Below are positions 8,663-18,514 of a stretch of 49,690 nucleotides of DNA, one piece after another. Made by a program: the position numbers and the translations under genes. The stretch's first letter is position 1. Every line of letters starts with the position of its first letter. This DNA is from Methylococcales bacterium. Lineage in GTDB: Bacteria > Pseudomonadota > Gammaproteobacteria > Methylococcales > Methylomonadaceae. The notes under the pieces were generated by a model that saw nothing but the letters and a program-made list of their open reading frames with translations, made no database searches and had not been told where the DNA came from. The stretch lies in NCBI GenBank assembly GCA_026398895.1, contig JAPLRZ010000029.1, positions 1 through 49,690 on the forward strand, in the 5' to 3' direction.

Positions 8663-10237
8663 TTAAAATATAGTGGTAAATTGTTGGGCGAGCGCGTTAC
8701 GGTCGATTTTTCCGTTGGGGTTTTTGGGTAAACTATTTAACACGACTATTTTTGCAGGTATCATAAAGTTAGGCAGGTAGGTTTTACAATGCTTTATTAA
8801 TAGTGTTTCATCATAATCGTCAGGCTGTTGCAAGCTTATCACCACCAGCACCGCTTGACCTAAGCTATCATGAGCAACACCGATAGCCGCCGCTTCTTTG
8901 ACTAGCCCAGAACTATAAATCACTTCTTCAATTTCAGTTGGACTGACTCGATAGCCTGAGGTTTTTATCATGTCATCTTTACGCCCGACAAAATATAAAT
9001 AACCGTCTTCATCCATCGTTACTGTATCACCTGACCACACTGCAATTTCTGTCAATGGCAAAGCTGGATTATGATTAGGTGCAGGTTTAAAGCGTTCAGC
9101 GGTTTTAATCGGATCATTCCAATAACCCATCGCCACTAACGAACCACGATGCACTAATTCACCCGCTTCATGCGCTGCGCATAACGAACCATCCTCACGC
9201 ACCACCAAAATATCCGTATTAGGTATGGCTTTACCGATAGAATCAGGGCGAGTGTCCAATTGCTCAGGCGGTAAATACGTCGAACGAAATGCCTCAGTTA
9301 ATCCGTACATTAAAAAAAACCGTCCATTCGGTACACGCTGTCGAATAGCCGCTAATACTGATTGGGGCATTTTGCCGCCCGAATTGGTTAAATAGCGCAG
9401 ATGCTCGTTAATACTAGCAGACCATTCCAGTTTAGCTAACTGCGCCCAAAGCGACGGCACACACGCTAAGCCTGTAATTTTTTGTAACTCCAAGGCAATC
9501 AACACATCACGCGGCAATAAATACTCTAACAGCACACAGCACGCCCCGTTAAGCAATGTCGTCAGTAGTTGATTTAAGCCATAATCAAAACTAAACGGTA
9601 ACACCGCAAGCAGACGATCCGCTTCAGTAATATGCAAATACTCGCTAACACTTTTTGCTCCCGTCACTAAATTACGGTGCGATAACACCACGCCTTTGGG
9701 TTTGCCCGTACTGCCTGAGGTGTACAAAATTGCCGCCATATCGGTATCGATGATGTTTGGTGTTGGCTGTTGCTTGCTTGCTTGCTGTAAAAAATCAGTC
9801 CAGCCTAAAATTGTTTGGGGGATATTAACAGTCGGCGGCTCATTTTCCACCAACACGATGGTGTGTAAATCAGGACAGTTCGCCAATACAGGTAATAGAC
9901 TTTGCAAGCGATTGTTTGAGGTAATTAAAATACTAACATTGCAATCATTCAGAATATAAGTCACTTGCGTGGCTTTTAGCACAGGATTAATCGGTACAAA
10001 CACACCACCCGCCAAACTAATCGCCAATATACTACTCACTGTTTCCAGTTGCTTAGGCAAAAAAACCGCCACACGCTGTTGGGGTTTTAATTGATTGCCT
10101 AGCAACGCAGCCGCTTGTTGCTGTACTCGCTTGGCAAGCTGACTATAACTCCACGTCATTTTTTTATGAATGATAGCGGGTCTATCGGTGATTTGTTGGA
10201 CAGGTTTAAAAAGTAAATGATGCAGTAAGCTTGGCAT
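8663..10237 (-). CDS. AMP-forming acyl-CoA ligase, exosortase A system-associated
   Basis: A 524-residue ANL-superfamily adenylating enzyme. It has the P-loop-like AAILYTSGSTGKPKGV motif near residues 170-185, the hinge region YFVGRKDDMIKTSGYRV, and the C-terminal catalytic lysine in NPNGKIDRNAL. It activates a carboxylate as acyl-AMP for transfer to CoA or a carrier protein. It is co-directional and 2 bases from the PLP decarboxylase, so the two are almost certainly one transcript. They probably supply a modified building block to an exopolysaccharide/PEP-CTERM system (family-based inference). Confidence 0.82.
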   Translation of the reverse strand: MPSLLHHLLFKPVQQITDRPAIIHKKMTWSYSQLAKRVQQQAAALLGNQLKPQQRVAVFLPKQLETVSSILAISLAGGVFVPINPVLKATQVTYILNDCNVSILITSNNRLQSLLPVLANCPDLHTIVLVENEPPTVNIPQTILGWTDFLQQASKQQPTPNIIDTDMAAILYTSGSTGKPKGVVLSHRNLVTGAKSVSEYLHITEADRLLAVLPFSFDYGLNQLLTTLLNGACCVLLEYLLPRDVLIALELQKITGLACVPSLWAQLAKLEWSASINEHLRYLTNSGGKMPQSVLAAIRQRVPNGRFFLMYGLTEAFRSTYLPPEQLDTRPDSIGKAIPNTDILVVREDGSLCAAHEAGELVHRGSLVAMGYWNDPIKTAERFKPAPNHNPALPLTEIAVWSGDTVTMDEDGYLYFVGRKDDMIKTSGYRVSPTEIEEVIYSSGLVKEAAAIGVAHDSLGQAVLVVISLQQPDDYDETLLIKHCKTYLPNFMIPAKIVVLNSLPKNPNGKIDRNALAQQFTTIF

Positions 10238-10304
10238 GGTTTGACTGACTGGAGTAAATACAAACTTTAATTATGGTCGAGCTTGATGAGAACTTGGCTC
10301 GCTC

Positions 10305-10976
10305 TCACAGAAAATAGCTGGTATAGGCACGATAAGCCGCAATTATTGCCAATACCAGAAAAATACTGCCACTGATTTTATGTAGCAACACTAAAGGCAG
10401 TTTTTTTAAAATCGTCCGTCCTGCCAGTACCCCCAACACAGAACTTGATGCCAATGCCGCTGTTGAACCTAGCCATACCGCTAACGGTGCAGCGGTACTG
10501 CTTAACGCAACTACCGCTAATTGGGTTTTATCGCCAAACTCAGCAACGGTAATCAGCAAAAACGTGGTAAAAAATACGCTGTGGTTACTTTTTTCCTGTA
10601 CCTCTTCATCACCATCTGGTTCTTGTACTCGCAAAGAATGAATGCCAAACACGGTAAATAATACTGCCACAATCGCCGCCACCACATACTCAGGCAGCCA
10701 GTTAGCAATCGCAACACCGAACACCACTGCCAAGGTATTTAACAACGCAAACGCGGCAATCGCGCCAAAAATAACAGGCAGTGCTTTATGCCTAGAGGCT
10801 AACGTCATACAAACCAATTGGCTTTTATCGCCCATTTCTGCGGCAATAATTAACACATAACTGGTTGTTAGGGTTGCCGATAATTCGCCAATATTGCTGG
10901 CACTCAACAGCGAATGCCACAATTGCAAACCATCCGCCATGTTGAGTGAAGAAAAAAAGCCCAGTAAATTATCCAT
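10305..10976 (-). CDS. GDT1/TMEM165 family divalent cation (probably Mn2+) transporter
   Basis: A 223-residue inner-membrane protein with six to seven hydrophobic segments. Two copies of the family signature E-x-G-D-K-S/T are present, AEMGDKSQ and AEFGDKTQ, in the two halves, as expected for the duplicated UPF0016 fold. Bacterial members export manganese. A charged loop (EPDGDEEVQEKSN) separates the halves. It sits 2 bases downstream of a ZIP family transporter gene and could share its transcript. The ion specificity is inferred from the family. Confidence 0.85.
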   Translation of the reverse strand: MDNLLGFFSSLNMADGLQLWHSLLSASNIGELSATLTTSYVLIIAAEMGDKSQLVCMTLASRHKALPVIFGAIAAFALLNTLAVVFGVAIANWLPEYVVAAIVAVLFTVFGIHSLRVQEPDGDEEVQEKSNHSVFFTTFLLITVAEFGDKTQLAVVALSSTAAPLAVWLGSTAALASSSVLGVLAGRTILKKLPLVLLHKISGSIFLVLAIIAAYRAYTSYFL

Positions 10977-10978
10977 TA

Positions 10979-11929
10979 TTAACCCAGCATATTATCCAAT
11001 ACCATCATAATGATAAAACCCAGCATCAATGCGAAAGTCGCATAACGTGAACGTCCATTGGAATGGGTTTCTGGAATAATCTCTTCACTAATCACAAACA
11101 ACATCGCGCCCGCCGCAAAACCCATTGCCAATGGCAAAATAGGTTGAAATGCTGTCACCATGGTAATGCCCAACAAACCGCCAACTGGCTCAACTAAACC
11201 TGATAACGTCGCAATACCCACTGCTCGCCATTTGTTATAACCCAAACCAACTAATGGCAACGCCACCGCCAAGCCTTCAGGAATATTTTGCAAGGCAATT
11301 GCAATCGCTAACACCACACCATTTTTCATTTCCCCAGAGCCAAAACTTACCCCTACTGACATTCCCTCAGGAAAATTGTGAATCGTGATAGCGATAATAA
11401 ACAACCAAACTTTCTTCAACGAATTCAATTGGGTATCAGAAATAGAATCGAAATGGATATGTGGCAACTGCTTATCCGCATAATGCAAAAACGCAGCCCC
11501 GATTAACATACCAAAAGACACTACATAAATGCCTTTGCCAGGCCAGATTGCATTGCCAAAATCAATCCCAGGAACTAACAAAGAAAAAGCTGTCGCCGCC
11601 AGCATTACCCCAGCCGCCGCACCCAACATACTATTAAAAAAATTATTAGAAATATTTTTAAAGAATAAAGCAGGTAACGCGCCTACGCCTGTCGCTAAAC
11701 CAGCCAAAATACTAGCAAAAAAACCGATTACAACAATCTTGCCAAACATCAAATACAAACTACCAAAAACCAGCAACTGAGAGGCTAAAAATAAACCCGC
11801 CACAATAGCCCAACGCTTTAATGGCGGTAAATCCATCAGCTTTTGATAATACTCAGTGGCTTTAAGTCGTTCTATTTGAGATTCAACGTAGTGCGGTGTC
11901 TTATTGATTATATTTGCTATGAAAGTCAT
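10979..11929 (-). CDS. ZIP family metal transporter
   Basis: A 316-residue integral membrane protein. The start is set at ATG 11929 because AGGAG lies 8 bases upstream on the coding strand; a longer frame to 11983 has no such site. The two ZIP metal-site helices carry HNFPEGMSVGV and QNIPEGLAVALP, characteristic of zinc/iron/manganese importers of the ZupT/GufA type. The neighbouring gene is a predicted manganese exporter of the GDT1 type, so the pair may balance one metal. The substrate is not determinable from sequence alone. Confidence 0.85.
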   Translation of the reverse strand: MTFIANIINKTPHYVESQIERLKATEYYQKLMDLPPLKRWAIVAGLFLASQLLVFGSLYLMFGKIVVIGFFASILAGLATGVGALPALFFKNISNNFFNSMLGAAAGVMLAATAFSLLVPGIDFGNAIWPGKGIYVVSFGMLIGAAFLHYADKQLPHIHFDSISDTQLNSLKKVWLFIIAITIHNFPEGMSVGVSFGSGEMKNGVVLAIAIALQNIPEGLAVALPLVGLGYNKWRAVGIATLSGLVEPVGGLLGITMVTAFQPILPLAMGFAAGAMLFVISEEIIPETHSNGRSRYATFALMLGFIIMMVLDNMLG

Positions 11930-12041
11930 CAGCCTAGCTCCTAGATTAGTTATAAGAATTATGCAGGGCATTATAGCCAACAAATACCAATGCTTATGCG
12001 GTTATTTAAAAAATCGAGTAGTGTTTGAGTTTTAAACTCTC

Positions 12042-12047
12042 TATAAT
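12042..12047 (+). promoter_or_regulatory. -10 element of the tRNA-Thr promoter
   Basis: A perfect TATAAT ends 10 bases before the mature tRNA 5' end, a sensible position for a tRNA -10 box. No good -35 is seen at 16-18 bp. Confidence 0.5.
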
Positions 12048-12057
12048 GCCAAGCGTT

Positions 12058-12130
12058 GCCGGTGTAGCTCAGTCGGTAGAGCAACACATTCGTAATGTGT
12101 GGGTCGGCGGTTCGATTCCGCCCATCGGCT
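12058..12130 (+). tRNA. tRNA-Thr (anticodon CGU)
   Basis: A complete cloverleaf can be drawn: acceptor GCCGGTG/CATCGGC (with one G-T pair), D arm GCTC...GAGC, anticodon arm ACACA-TTCGTAA-TGTGT with anticodon CGT, and T arm GGCGG-TTCGATT-CCGCC. The discriminator base is T, and CCA is not encoded. Its 3' side adjoins an integrase relic, consistent with past use as an attachment site. Confidence 0.95.
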
Positions 12131-12158
12131 TTATTTTTCAAGCACTTGCAAAAACTAT

Positions 12159-12625
12159 TTATGCTTTTTTTGCCAACTGTGACGGATTTGTGACAGTTGA
12201 TAAACTGGCATTATCCGCATAACTCGCTAAATGCTCACTGGATAAATACGCGTATCGCATGACGATGGTTAAATCAGACCATCCACCTAATTCTTTAAGC
12301 ACGTTAACGGTGTGCCATTCTGAACGTGCCAACTTGCCCATGTGTGGCGTAAATCATACCAGCGAAAATCTTTTATACCTGCCCTGTTAGGGTCTTACGC
12401 CATGTTTGATTGTTTACGCGGGTAACAGGATGATTTTTGTACACAAACACATGGGTGTCATGTTTGCCGATTTGTTGAGTGATAATCCTGCAAGCTTCTT
12501 TACTCAGTGCCACGGGTATGGCTTTGCCGCTTTTGGAGTGTTCAGCATGAATCCACGCACAACGACGGTTCATATCGATTTGTGACCCTCGTAGGTTTAC
12601 TACATTCGATTCTCGGGTAGTGGGT
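12159..12625 (-). pseudogene. Tyrosine recombinase (phage-type integrase) relic next to tRNA-Thr
   Basis: Three reading frames must be joined to give one integrase C-terminal half. The first reads RESNVVNLRGSQIDMNRRCAWIHAEH, and the same frame then reads [22 protein letters not shown]. The second, frameshifted around 12375, contains [14 protein letters not shown] with the catalytic RHT box. The third, frameshifted again near 12300, reads [20 protein letters not shown] with the catalytic tyrosine. The N-terminal half is gone; a stop appears upstream near 12625. Orientation, with the C-terminus toward the tRNA, and distance fit a tRNA-integrated prophage or island whose body has been lost. Confidence 0.85.
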
Positions 12626-12709
12626 CAAATCTGTAAATTAGTAGAAGTTACGCATTAACAGGGCATAAAAATTTAGAATGGACAGCCGCATTAGTTTAAA
12701 AAAAGTCAT

Positions 12710-13707
12710 TTGAGCTTGATAAGAAACATAACACGACCAAGCACAGCCCGTTGCAATTTATTGATGTACATTGGTTTTTTATTGAGCGAACCCAACTATG
12801 TCAGTTGTCGTCGGTTGGGAGAAGTGATGAACATTTCGCAGGATAGCGTGAATCGTTTTTTGACCAGAGAGTCGTGTGATGGTGAATATTTATTCAATTA
12901 AGTCAATTGGTTACTGAATTTAGAGAGTGGGGCATTGAGTGTTGATGACAGTGTCTTGGACAACCCTTATGCGAAATATCTCGCTTTTATTGGGTATTTT
13001 TGGTCTGGAAAACATCATGCTAGCGTACAGGGTATTAACCTCGTCACGGTGTATTACACGGATACAGAAGAATCATTATCCCGTTAATTTTAGGGGGGGG
13101 TTGATAAAAGTGAAAACAAACCGAAAAACGATTATTTTTTGGCAAGGCTTGCCGAGCTGTTAGCGTGGGGACTCAAGCCCGCCATGATGACAGGCGATAG
13201 TTGGTGCAGTGGTGCAAAAAATCTGAACGCGATAAAAAATCAGGGCGTAGGATTTATGTTTGCACTTAAAAGCAACCGTACCGTTTCGATTGAAAAAGGA
13301 AACAGGCAACAAGTTCAAACGTTCGAGATACCTGAAAACGGTTTAATCGTGTGCTTGAAAGAGTAGGGGAACGTTAAACTTTTCAGGACACAGCTAAAAG
13401 ACCCGCTGCGCCACACTGTGGTTTATTTACCCGACGAAGAAAAAATCACCGACTTTAATCAATCTGTTGTGACACTGAACACGCTAAACATTGGCAAATC
13501 GAACACTATCATCGTGCCATCAAGCAAGTTTGCACTATCGAAAACCTCCAAGTGCGAGGGAAACAGGCAGCCAAGAATCAGTTGTTTGCCGCTATTTGTG
13601 GCTATGTTCAATTACAACGACTGATGTCGATACAATCCATCACTGATTATTATCAAATACGACGCGAATTGTTCACAACTACTGCCTCGTTACTCAACAA
13701 ACGATAA
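12710..13707 (+). pseudogene. DDE transposase relic (IS701/IS4-like superfamily)
   Basis: Pieces in several frames read as one transposase. They are an N-terminal part (RLGEVMNISQDSVNRFL), an in-frame TAA at about 12899, the first catalytic region SVDDSVLDNPYAK...YFWSGKHH, a frameshift around the run of G at 13092, the second catalytic region AWGLKPAMMTGDSW, MFALKSNRTVS, another stop near 13364, then LRHTVVYLPDEEK, and a C-terminal EHYHRAIKQVC-type stretch ending in LQRLMSIQSITDYYQIRREL. At least four inactivating lesions make it non-functional. The family name is tentative. Confidence 0.75.
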
Positions 13708-13871
13708 CCCGCCTTGGTCGCCGCCCAGCTATCACAGCATTGCACAATACTCGCCTTCATGTCTCTTGATAAATAACTCATCACCTTGACTAATCTCTTG
13801 TTTCTCCGTTGATTACCTAAATCAACACCCTCAAATTCTTCTGCCGCCCAGTTAATAGTCTTTTCTTCTCT
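13657..13871 (-). pseudogene. Tn5-like (IS4 family) transposase N-terminal fragment
   Basis: On the minus strand a short open stretch reads INWAAEEFEGVDLGNQRR, then KRLVKVMSYLSRDMKASI and CCDSWAATKAGYRLLSNEAV. This matches the N-terminal DNA-binding domain of Tn5/IS50-type transposases (W..EEF...DLGD.RR...ACG.WAATKAAYRFF.N..V). It has no start codon and is cut off after the domain, where the opposite-strand transposase relic ends. One IS probably truncated the other. The remaining 13872-14058 shows nothing recognisable. Confidence 0.6.
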
Positions 13872-14109
13872 GCTTAGTTTTGTGTGCCGTGTTTAAACTG
13901 CTGTTAGTTGTGGGTAATGGACAGCATAATTGGTAGGTACGCAAAAAGACGTGGCTACCATCGTCTCAATATTCAGCGATTAACCCGCATGAAGCCTAAC
14001 AGGATGTAGGGAAAGGTGATTAGTCAGTGACTCTAACACCCGCAAAGCACTCGCACAGTTGGTGTTTTTTTACGTTATAATTGCCCGCTCTATCTGGATT
14101 GCAAGCGTT

Positions 14110-14691
14110 ATGGCAACTTTAAAAAATACCCTCAGTCTTATTCTTATGATGCTGGCGTTACCATCGGTGGCTGAACCATTAGCGGACTTTGTTAATGCGG
14201 CACGATCACAAGTCGGAACAACGGTGCGTTATGATCCGACGTATTACACGCTGGCTTATCCGAATGGTGATATTCCTGTGGAGGGTGGCGTGTGTACGGA
14301 TGTGGTGATACGCGCTTTGCGGGCGAGTCATAACATGGATTTACAAAAATTAGTGCATGAGGATATGCAGCACGCTTTTAAGCAATACCCTAAAAACTGG
14401 GGCTTAAAAAACACGGATAAGAATATCGACCATCGCCGCGTGTTGAATCTGCAAACCTATTTTAAGCGCAAGAGCTATGAATTACCGATTTCCAGCAAGC
14501 CAGAAGATTATCAAGCGGGTGATGTAGTCACCGTGCTTTTGCCAGCGAATTTGCCACACATTATGATAGTCAGTGATAAATCTGCACCGACCAGCAATAC
14601 GCCGTTAATTATTCATAATATTGGTGACGGCACACAAGAAGAAGACCGTTTATTTGAATTTAAAATTACAGGGCATTATCGAATCAAATAG
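14110..14691 (+). CDS. DUF1287 family secreted protein
   Basis: A 193-residue protein with an N-terminal signal peptide (ATLKNTLSLILMMLALPSVA). The start is placed at ATG 14110, since the 17 preceding codons would spoil the signal. The body matches DUF1287 (YijF-like): RYDPTYYTLAYPNGDIP, VEGGVCTDVVIRALR with a conserved Cys-Thr-Asp, and a C-terminal PHIMIVSD and HNIGDG. The Cys, two His and Asp positions recall NlpC/P60-like papain folds, so a periplasmic peptidase or amidase is possible. No function is established. A TATAAT lies about 35 bases upstream of the start. Confidence 0.75.
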   Translation: MATLKNTLSLILMMLALPSVAEPLADFVNAARSQVGTTVRYDPTYYTLAYPNGDIPVEGGVCTDVVIRALRASHNMDLQKLVHEDMQHAFKQYPKNWGLKNTDKNIDHRRVLNLQTYFKRKSYELPISSKPEDYQAGDVVTVLLPANLPHIMIVSDKSAPTSNTPLIIHNIGDGTQEEDRLFEFKITGHYRIK

Positions 14692-14763
14692 AGGGAATAC
14701 AAACCTAGGTTTGAACTCCTTTTATAACTCTGTAACTCAACCTGCTAACTACCTATAAAAATT

Positions 14764-15246
14764 ATGATTAATAACGATGTATTACGCCGCGTCCGTTACG
14801 CGCTAAATTTAAATGATGCAACCATGCTGGAAATATTCGCTTTAAGCGATTGCATAATAACCCGCGATGAGTTGCTGCACTTTCTTAAAAAAGACAATGA
14901 AGATGGTTTTATCGGTCTTAATGATCAGTATATGGGTCGATTTTTAGATGGCTTGATTACTTACAAACGCGGCAAGCAAGACAACCCACCCGCCAAAAAA
15001 GCCGAAGCCGAACTCGACAATAATGCCATACTGAAAAAACTCCGTATCGCTTTAGAATTTAAAGAAGAAGATATGCTGCACACGCTAAAACTGGCTGATT
15101 TTGAATTATCAAAAGGCGAACTCAGCGCATTTTTTAGACAGCAAGGGCATAAACATCACCGTAAATGCGGCGACCAAGTGCTTAGAAATTTTTTACAAGG
15201 TTTGACCATTCATTTCCGACATTCAGACGAAGAAGACGAAGACTAA
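14764..15246 (+). CDS. DUF1456 family protein (YehS-like)
   Basis: A 160-residue acidic-tailed cytoplasmic protein made of two copies of one about 68-residue module. The first starts [16 protein letters not shown] and the second [16 protein letters not shown]; each ends with a FL.GLI/T..(K/R) helix. This doubled architecture is diagnostic for DUF1456. The function is unknown. It ends 1 base before the trpE start, so it may be cotranscribed with trpEG. Nothing in its sequence suggests a role in tryptophan synthesis. Confidence 0.8.
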   Translation: MINNDVLRRVRYALNLNDATMLEIFALSDCIITRDELLHFLKKDNEDGFIGLNDQYMGRFLDGLITYKRGKQDNPPAKKAEAELDNNAILKKLRIALEFKEEDMLHTLKLADFELSKGELSAFFRQQGHKHHRKCGDQVLRNFLQGLTIHFRHSDEEDED

Positions 15247-15247
15247 A

Positions 15248-16753
15248 ATGCCCTGCCTACAGCCCATGACACTCGATCAATTCAACCTGCTAGCCACACA
15301 AGGCTATAACCGCATTCCTGTCAGCCGCGAAGTGTTGGCGGATTTGAATACGCCGCTCAGTGCGTATTTAAAATTAGCCGATGGCGCGTATTCTTATTTA
15401 TTAGAATCCGTACACGGTGGCGAACAATGGGGACGTTATTCCATTATCGGCTTGCCGTGTAAAACCATCATCAAAATTAACGGCAAACACATTCAAGTGG
15501 AAAAAGACGGTGTGTGCGTGGAAACGCTCAGCCACGACAATCCGCTGGTGTGGATAGATGGCTTTAGGCAAGCGTATAAAGTCCCTGATATTGAAGGCTT
15601 GCCGCGTTTTAGCGGTGGCTTAGTGGGTTATTTTGGCTATGAAACCATTGCCTATATCGAACCCAAAGCCTGTAAAACCGTGAAGCCCGACCCTATCGGC
15701 ACGCCTGATATTTTATTAATGGTATCGGAAGACATACTGGTATTTGATAATTTGTCGGGCAAAATGTTGTTGCTCACTCATGCCAATCCTGCCGAAGCGG
15801 ACGCATATTCACAAGCGCAAACACGCTTGAATGAGTTAGTCGTTAAGCTGCACGAAATCCAAGCCAAAGCGGAAAAACACCCCAATCCTAAAAAAGTGGT
15901 TGAAGAGGATTTTGTTTCAGGCTTCACGCAACAAGGTTTTGAATCTGCGGTATTGAAAGCCAAAGACTACATTACCGATGGCGACATCATGCAGGTGGTG
16001 TTATCACAACGCTTGTCGATTCCCTACACCGCCTCGCCGCTGAACTGCTACCGTGCTTTGCGCTGTTTGAATCCGTCGCCTTATATGTACTATCTGAATT
16101 TAGAGGATTTTCATATCGTCGGTTCATCGCCTGAAATTCTGGTGCGTTTAGAAGACAACACCGTCACCGTGCGTCCGATAGCTGGTACACGCAGACGTGG
16201 CGTAACCCCTGAACAAGATTTAGCACTGGAAAAAGAATTACTCGAAGACCCCAAAGAATGCGCCGAACACCTCATGTTAATTGACTTAGGACGCAATGAC
16301 GCAGGACGCGTAGCAGAAATCGGCACAGTCAAATTAACCGATAAAATGATAGTCGAACGCTATTCACACGTCATGCACATCGTTTCCAACGTCACCGCCA
16401 CCTTGCAACAAGGCAAAGATGCCTTTGATGTTCTCGCGGCAACATTCCCTGCTGGTACAGTCAGCGGCGCACCCAAAATTCGCGCAATGGAAATTATTGA
16501 TGAACTTGAACCTGTCAAACGTGGCGTTTATTCAGGCGCGGTTGGCTATATTTCGTGGACAGGTAATTTAGATACTGCTATTGCCATCAGAACCGCCGTC
16601 ATTAAAGACGGGCAACTACACATCCAAGCAGGTGCAGGTATCGTTTACGACTCCATCCCCACCAGCGAATGGGACGAAACCATGAACAAAGCACGCGCCG
16701 TATTCCGTGCCGTGACAATGGCAGAAGCAGGCTTAGAAGGAGAGCAATTATGA
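15248..16753 (+). CDS. trpE: Anthranilate synthase component I
   Basis: A 501-residue chorismate-binding enzyme that makes anthranilate from chorismate with ammonia supplied by TrpG. The tryptophan feedback site motif is present (SYLLESV near residue 50). The catalytic C-terminal part has [47 protein letters not shown], and [18 protein letters not shown]. The first ATG 15248 follows a GAAGA-rich stretch; ATG 15266 is an alternative. Translation of trpG is coupled by an ATGA overlap. No trpD or trpC follows, so the rest of the pathway is elsewhere. Confidence 0.95.
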   Translation: MPCLQPMTLDQFNLLATQGYNRIPVSREVLADLNTPLSAYLKLADGAYSYLLESVHGGEQWGRYSIIGLPCKTIIKINGKHIQVEKDGVCVETLSHDNPLVWIDGFRQAYKVPDIEGLPRFSGGLVGYFGYETIAYIEPKACKTVKPDPIGTPDILLMVSEDILVFDNLSGKMLLLTHANPAEADAYSQAQTRLNELVVKLHEIQAKAEKHPNPKKVVEEDFVSGFTQQGFESAVLKAKDYITDGDIMQVVLSQRLSIPYTASPLNCYRALRCLNPSPYMYYLNLEDFHIVGSSPEILVRLEDNTVTVRPIAGTRRRGVTPEQDLALEKELLEDPKECAEHLMLIDLGRNDAGRVAEIGTVKLTDKMIVERYSHVMHIVSNVTATLQQGKDAFDVLAATFPAGTVSGAPKIRAMEIIDELEPVKRGVYSGAVGYISWTGNLDTAIAIRTAVIKDGQLHIQAGAGIVYDSIPTSEWDETMNKARAVFRAVTMAEAGLEGEQL

Positions 16754-17343
16754 GCGCGGTAAAAGTCGTCATGGTCGATAACTATGATTCATTCACCTAC
16801 AACCTCGTGCAGTATTTTGGCGAACTAGGCGCGGATGTCACCGTCGTGCGCAACGACCAAGTCACCGTCGAAGACATTGCCGCCCTCGCACCTGACAAAA
16901 TCGTCATTTCCCCTGGCCCTTGCACACCCAAAGAAGCGGGCATTTCAGTCGCCACCATTTTAAAGTTCGCAGGACAAATCCCGATTTTAGGCGTGTGCTT
17001 AGGACATCAAAGCATAGGCTACGCCTTCGGCGGCAACATCATTCACGCCAAAAGCATCATGCACGGCAAAACCTCACCCGTTTATCATCACAACATCGGC
17101 GTATTCAAAGGCTTAAACAACCCCTTCATCGCCACCCGTTATCACTCCCTAGTCATCGAACAAGCTAGCCTACCCGACTGCCTAGAAGTCACCGCGTGGA
17201 CACAATCGGAAGCGGGCGAATTGGATGAAATCATGGGTGTGCGTCATAAAACCCTAGCTATTGAAGGCGTACAATTTCACCCTGAATCAATTTTGACCGA
17301 ACACGGGCATGAACTGTTGCGCAACTTTTTGACTGCGTATTGA
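16750..17343 (+). CDS. trpG: Anthranilate synthase component II (glutamine amidotransferase)
   Basis: A 197-residue class I glutamine amidotransferase that feeds ammonia to TrpE. Start ATG 16750 is in the trpE stop overlap with GGAGAG just upstream; the reading frame extends further back only within trpE. It has the oxyanion-site [11 protein letters not shown], the nucleophile in [16 protein letters not shown], and the His-Glu pair in [11 protein letters not shown]. In many bacteria this subunit also serves PabB. Confidence 0.95.
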   Translation: MSAVKVVMVDNYDSFTYNLVQYFGELGADVTVVRNDQVTVEDIAALAPDKIVISPGPCTPKEAGISVATILKFAGQIPILGVCLGHQSIGYAFGGNIIHAKSIMHGKTSPVYHHNIGVFKGLNNPFIATRYHSLVIEQASLPDCLEVTAWTQSEAGELDEIMGVRHKTLAIEGVQFHPESILTEHGHELLRNFLTAY

Positions 17344-17362
17344 TAAAACCTGCGAGGTTTTT

Positions 17363-17443
17363 GTAGGTTGGGCTGCATCTTTTCGCAACCCAACAAAACC
17401 CGTGTATTTCGTTGGGTTGCCAAAAAGCGGCAACCCAACCTAC
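17363..17443. repeat. GTAGGTTGGG palindromic repeat
   Basis: GTAGGTTGGG at the left and CCCAACCTAC at the right enclose two inner GCAACCCAAC/GTTGGGTTGC copies, giving a long foldable hairpin between trpG and the convergent gene at 17448. Related copies lie at 21684-21761 and, in short form, at 48673-48700. Confidence 0.7.
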
Positions 17444-17447
17444 GCCG

Positions 17448-18335
17448 CTATGCGCTATGAATTCCAAAAACAGTAATAACAAACCGATTAAAAGATTTCA
17501 CTAAATCCTCGATATAAACGTCGATTAATTCCATATTATTAAGGTTTCCATGCTTCATATAAACTGTATTAACTGTTGGGAAATCCGCTCCCATTAAGTT
17601 ATACGATGACGCTACTGTAAGATGATGGGCAAATGAATTTCTAAGATCAATTAGTGTTTCAAAAAATAAGGTATCGTTATTCTTCATCGCCTCAAGATAA
17701 TCTCTAGTATTTCCTTTAGGCTGTTTGTCTATTTCATTTACCGCTTTAACTCTGATTATTTTGTTCGAAAGAAAATCGTCTGATCTGGATTCAAGTCTGA
17801 TCCATTCGTGCATAAATATTTCATCAACAAACCTTTTCATTTGTATCACGAGGTCTTCAGTTGCATATTTGAAATGATGCAAAGAACTCGGACACATCAT
17901 TTTCTTACTTCGAAAGTCATTGTCGATTTGAGCTATTTCCTTAACTCTTGTTTGCATATAAGCCAAACGTCCAGACATAGCAAGACCAACTGTAGCAGGA
18001 TTTAAAACCCTAACACATCCAAATTTGGTGATTCTGAAAAATTCAATTTGAACAATGTCTAATTGTCCGTTTATGCTATTTCCTAGCAAAATTGATCTGC
18101 GTGTTATATTTGGTCGCCAAAAATTATTTTCAACAACTGTCCATCCTTCTTCTTCACTTATAAATATCGCAATTTCTTTTTCATTGGTTGAATAGGTTGG
18201 AGGAGCTTGAAAAGTAGCATGAGCAGGAAGGTCTGGAACACCTGTTAGCGGGCACAAGTTGGCTTTATCGTTACCAAGATAAAATCTCTCAGTTGGATCA
18301 AAATGAAATACGTTAGTCAAAAATTTATCGCTCAT
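17448..18335 (-). CDS. Uncharacterised protein with RN-x3-H motif (HEPN-like?)
   Basis: I do not recognise this 295-residue soluble protein. The N-terminal third has a treble-clef-like hint (LCPLTGVPDLPAH, with a single Cys), then a beta-rich middle (SILLGNSINGQLDIVQIEFF). The C-terminal half is helical and contains ETLIDLRNSFAHHLTVASSY near residue 240. The R-N-x3-H spacing matches the catalytic motif of HEPN-type RNases, but it also occurs in non-catalytic helical proteins. The gene is alone, flanked by palindromic repeats on both sides, with no antitoxin-like or nucleotidyltransferase partner. It looks like an accessory gene. Confidence 0.6.
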   Translation of the reverse strand: MSDKFLTNVFHFDPTERFYLGNDKANLCPLTGVPDLPAHATFQAPPTYSTNEKEIAIFISEEEGWTVVENNFWRPNITRRSILLGNSINGQLDIVQIEFFRITKFGCVRVLNPATVGLAMSGRLAYMQTRVKEIAQIDNDFRSKKMMCPSSLHHFKYATEDLVIQMKRFVDEIFMHEWIRLESRSDDFLSNKIIRVKAVNEIDKQPKGNTRDYLEAMKNNDTLFFETLIDLRNSFAHHLTVASSYNLMGADFPTVNTVYMKHGNLNNMELIDVYIEDLVKSFNRFVITVFGIHSA

Positions 18336-18450
18336 AAATTTATGTAATCAGTAGAATTAGCTCACATGGTGTTTGGAAAATGAGGGTACTATTATATACA
18401 CCAAATTTTTCTATCCCTTAACACACAACACCTGCTTCAAAGCCCTGTAG

Positions 18451-18497
18451 GTCGGAATAAGCCTTATAGAGCGGGAGCGAAATAAGGCGTTTCCGAC
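18451..18497. repeat. GTCGGAA...TTCCGAC two-step hairpin
   Basis: The outer stem GTCGGAA/TTCCGAC encloses an inner stem GCCTTAT/ATAAGGC around a short loop. It resembles the GTAGGTTGGG class in starting with TAGGT. Confidence 0.65.
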
Positions 18498-18514
18498 AAA
18501 CTCGCTGGCTTGGG

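Noticed and set aside
12025..12222. 65-codon plus-strand reading frame across the tRNA
   Set aside because: It is simply a translation through tRNA-Thr and its flanks.
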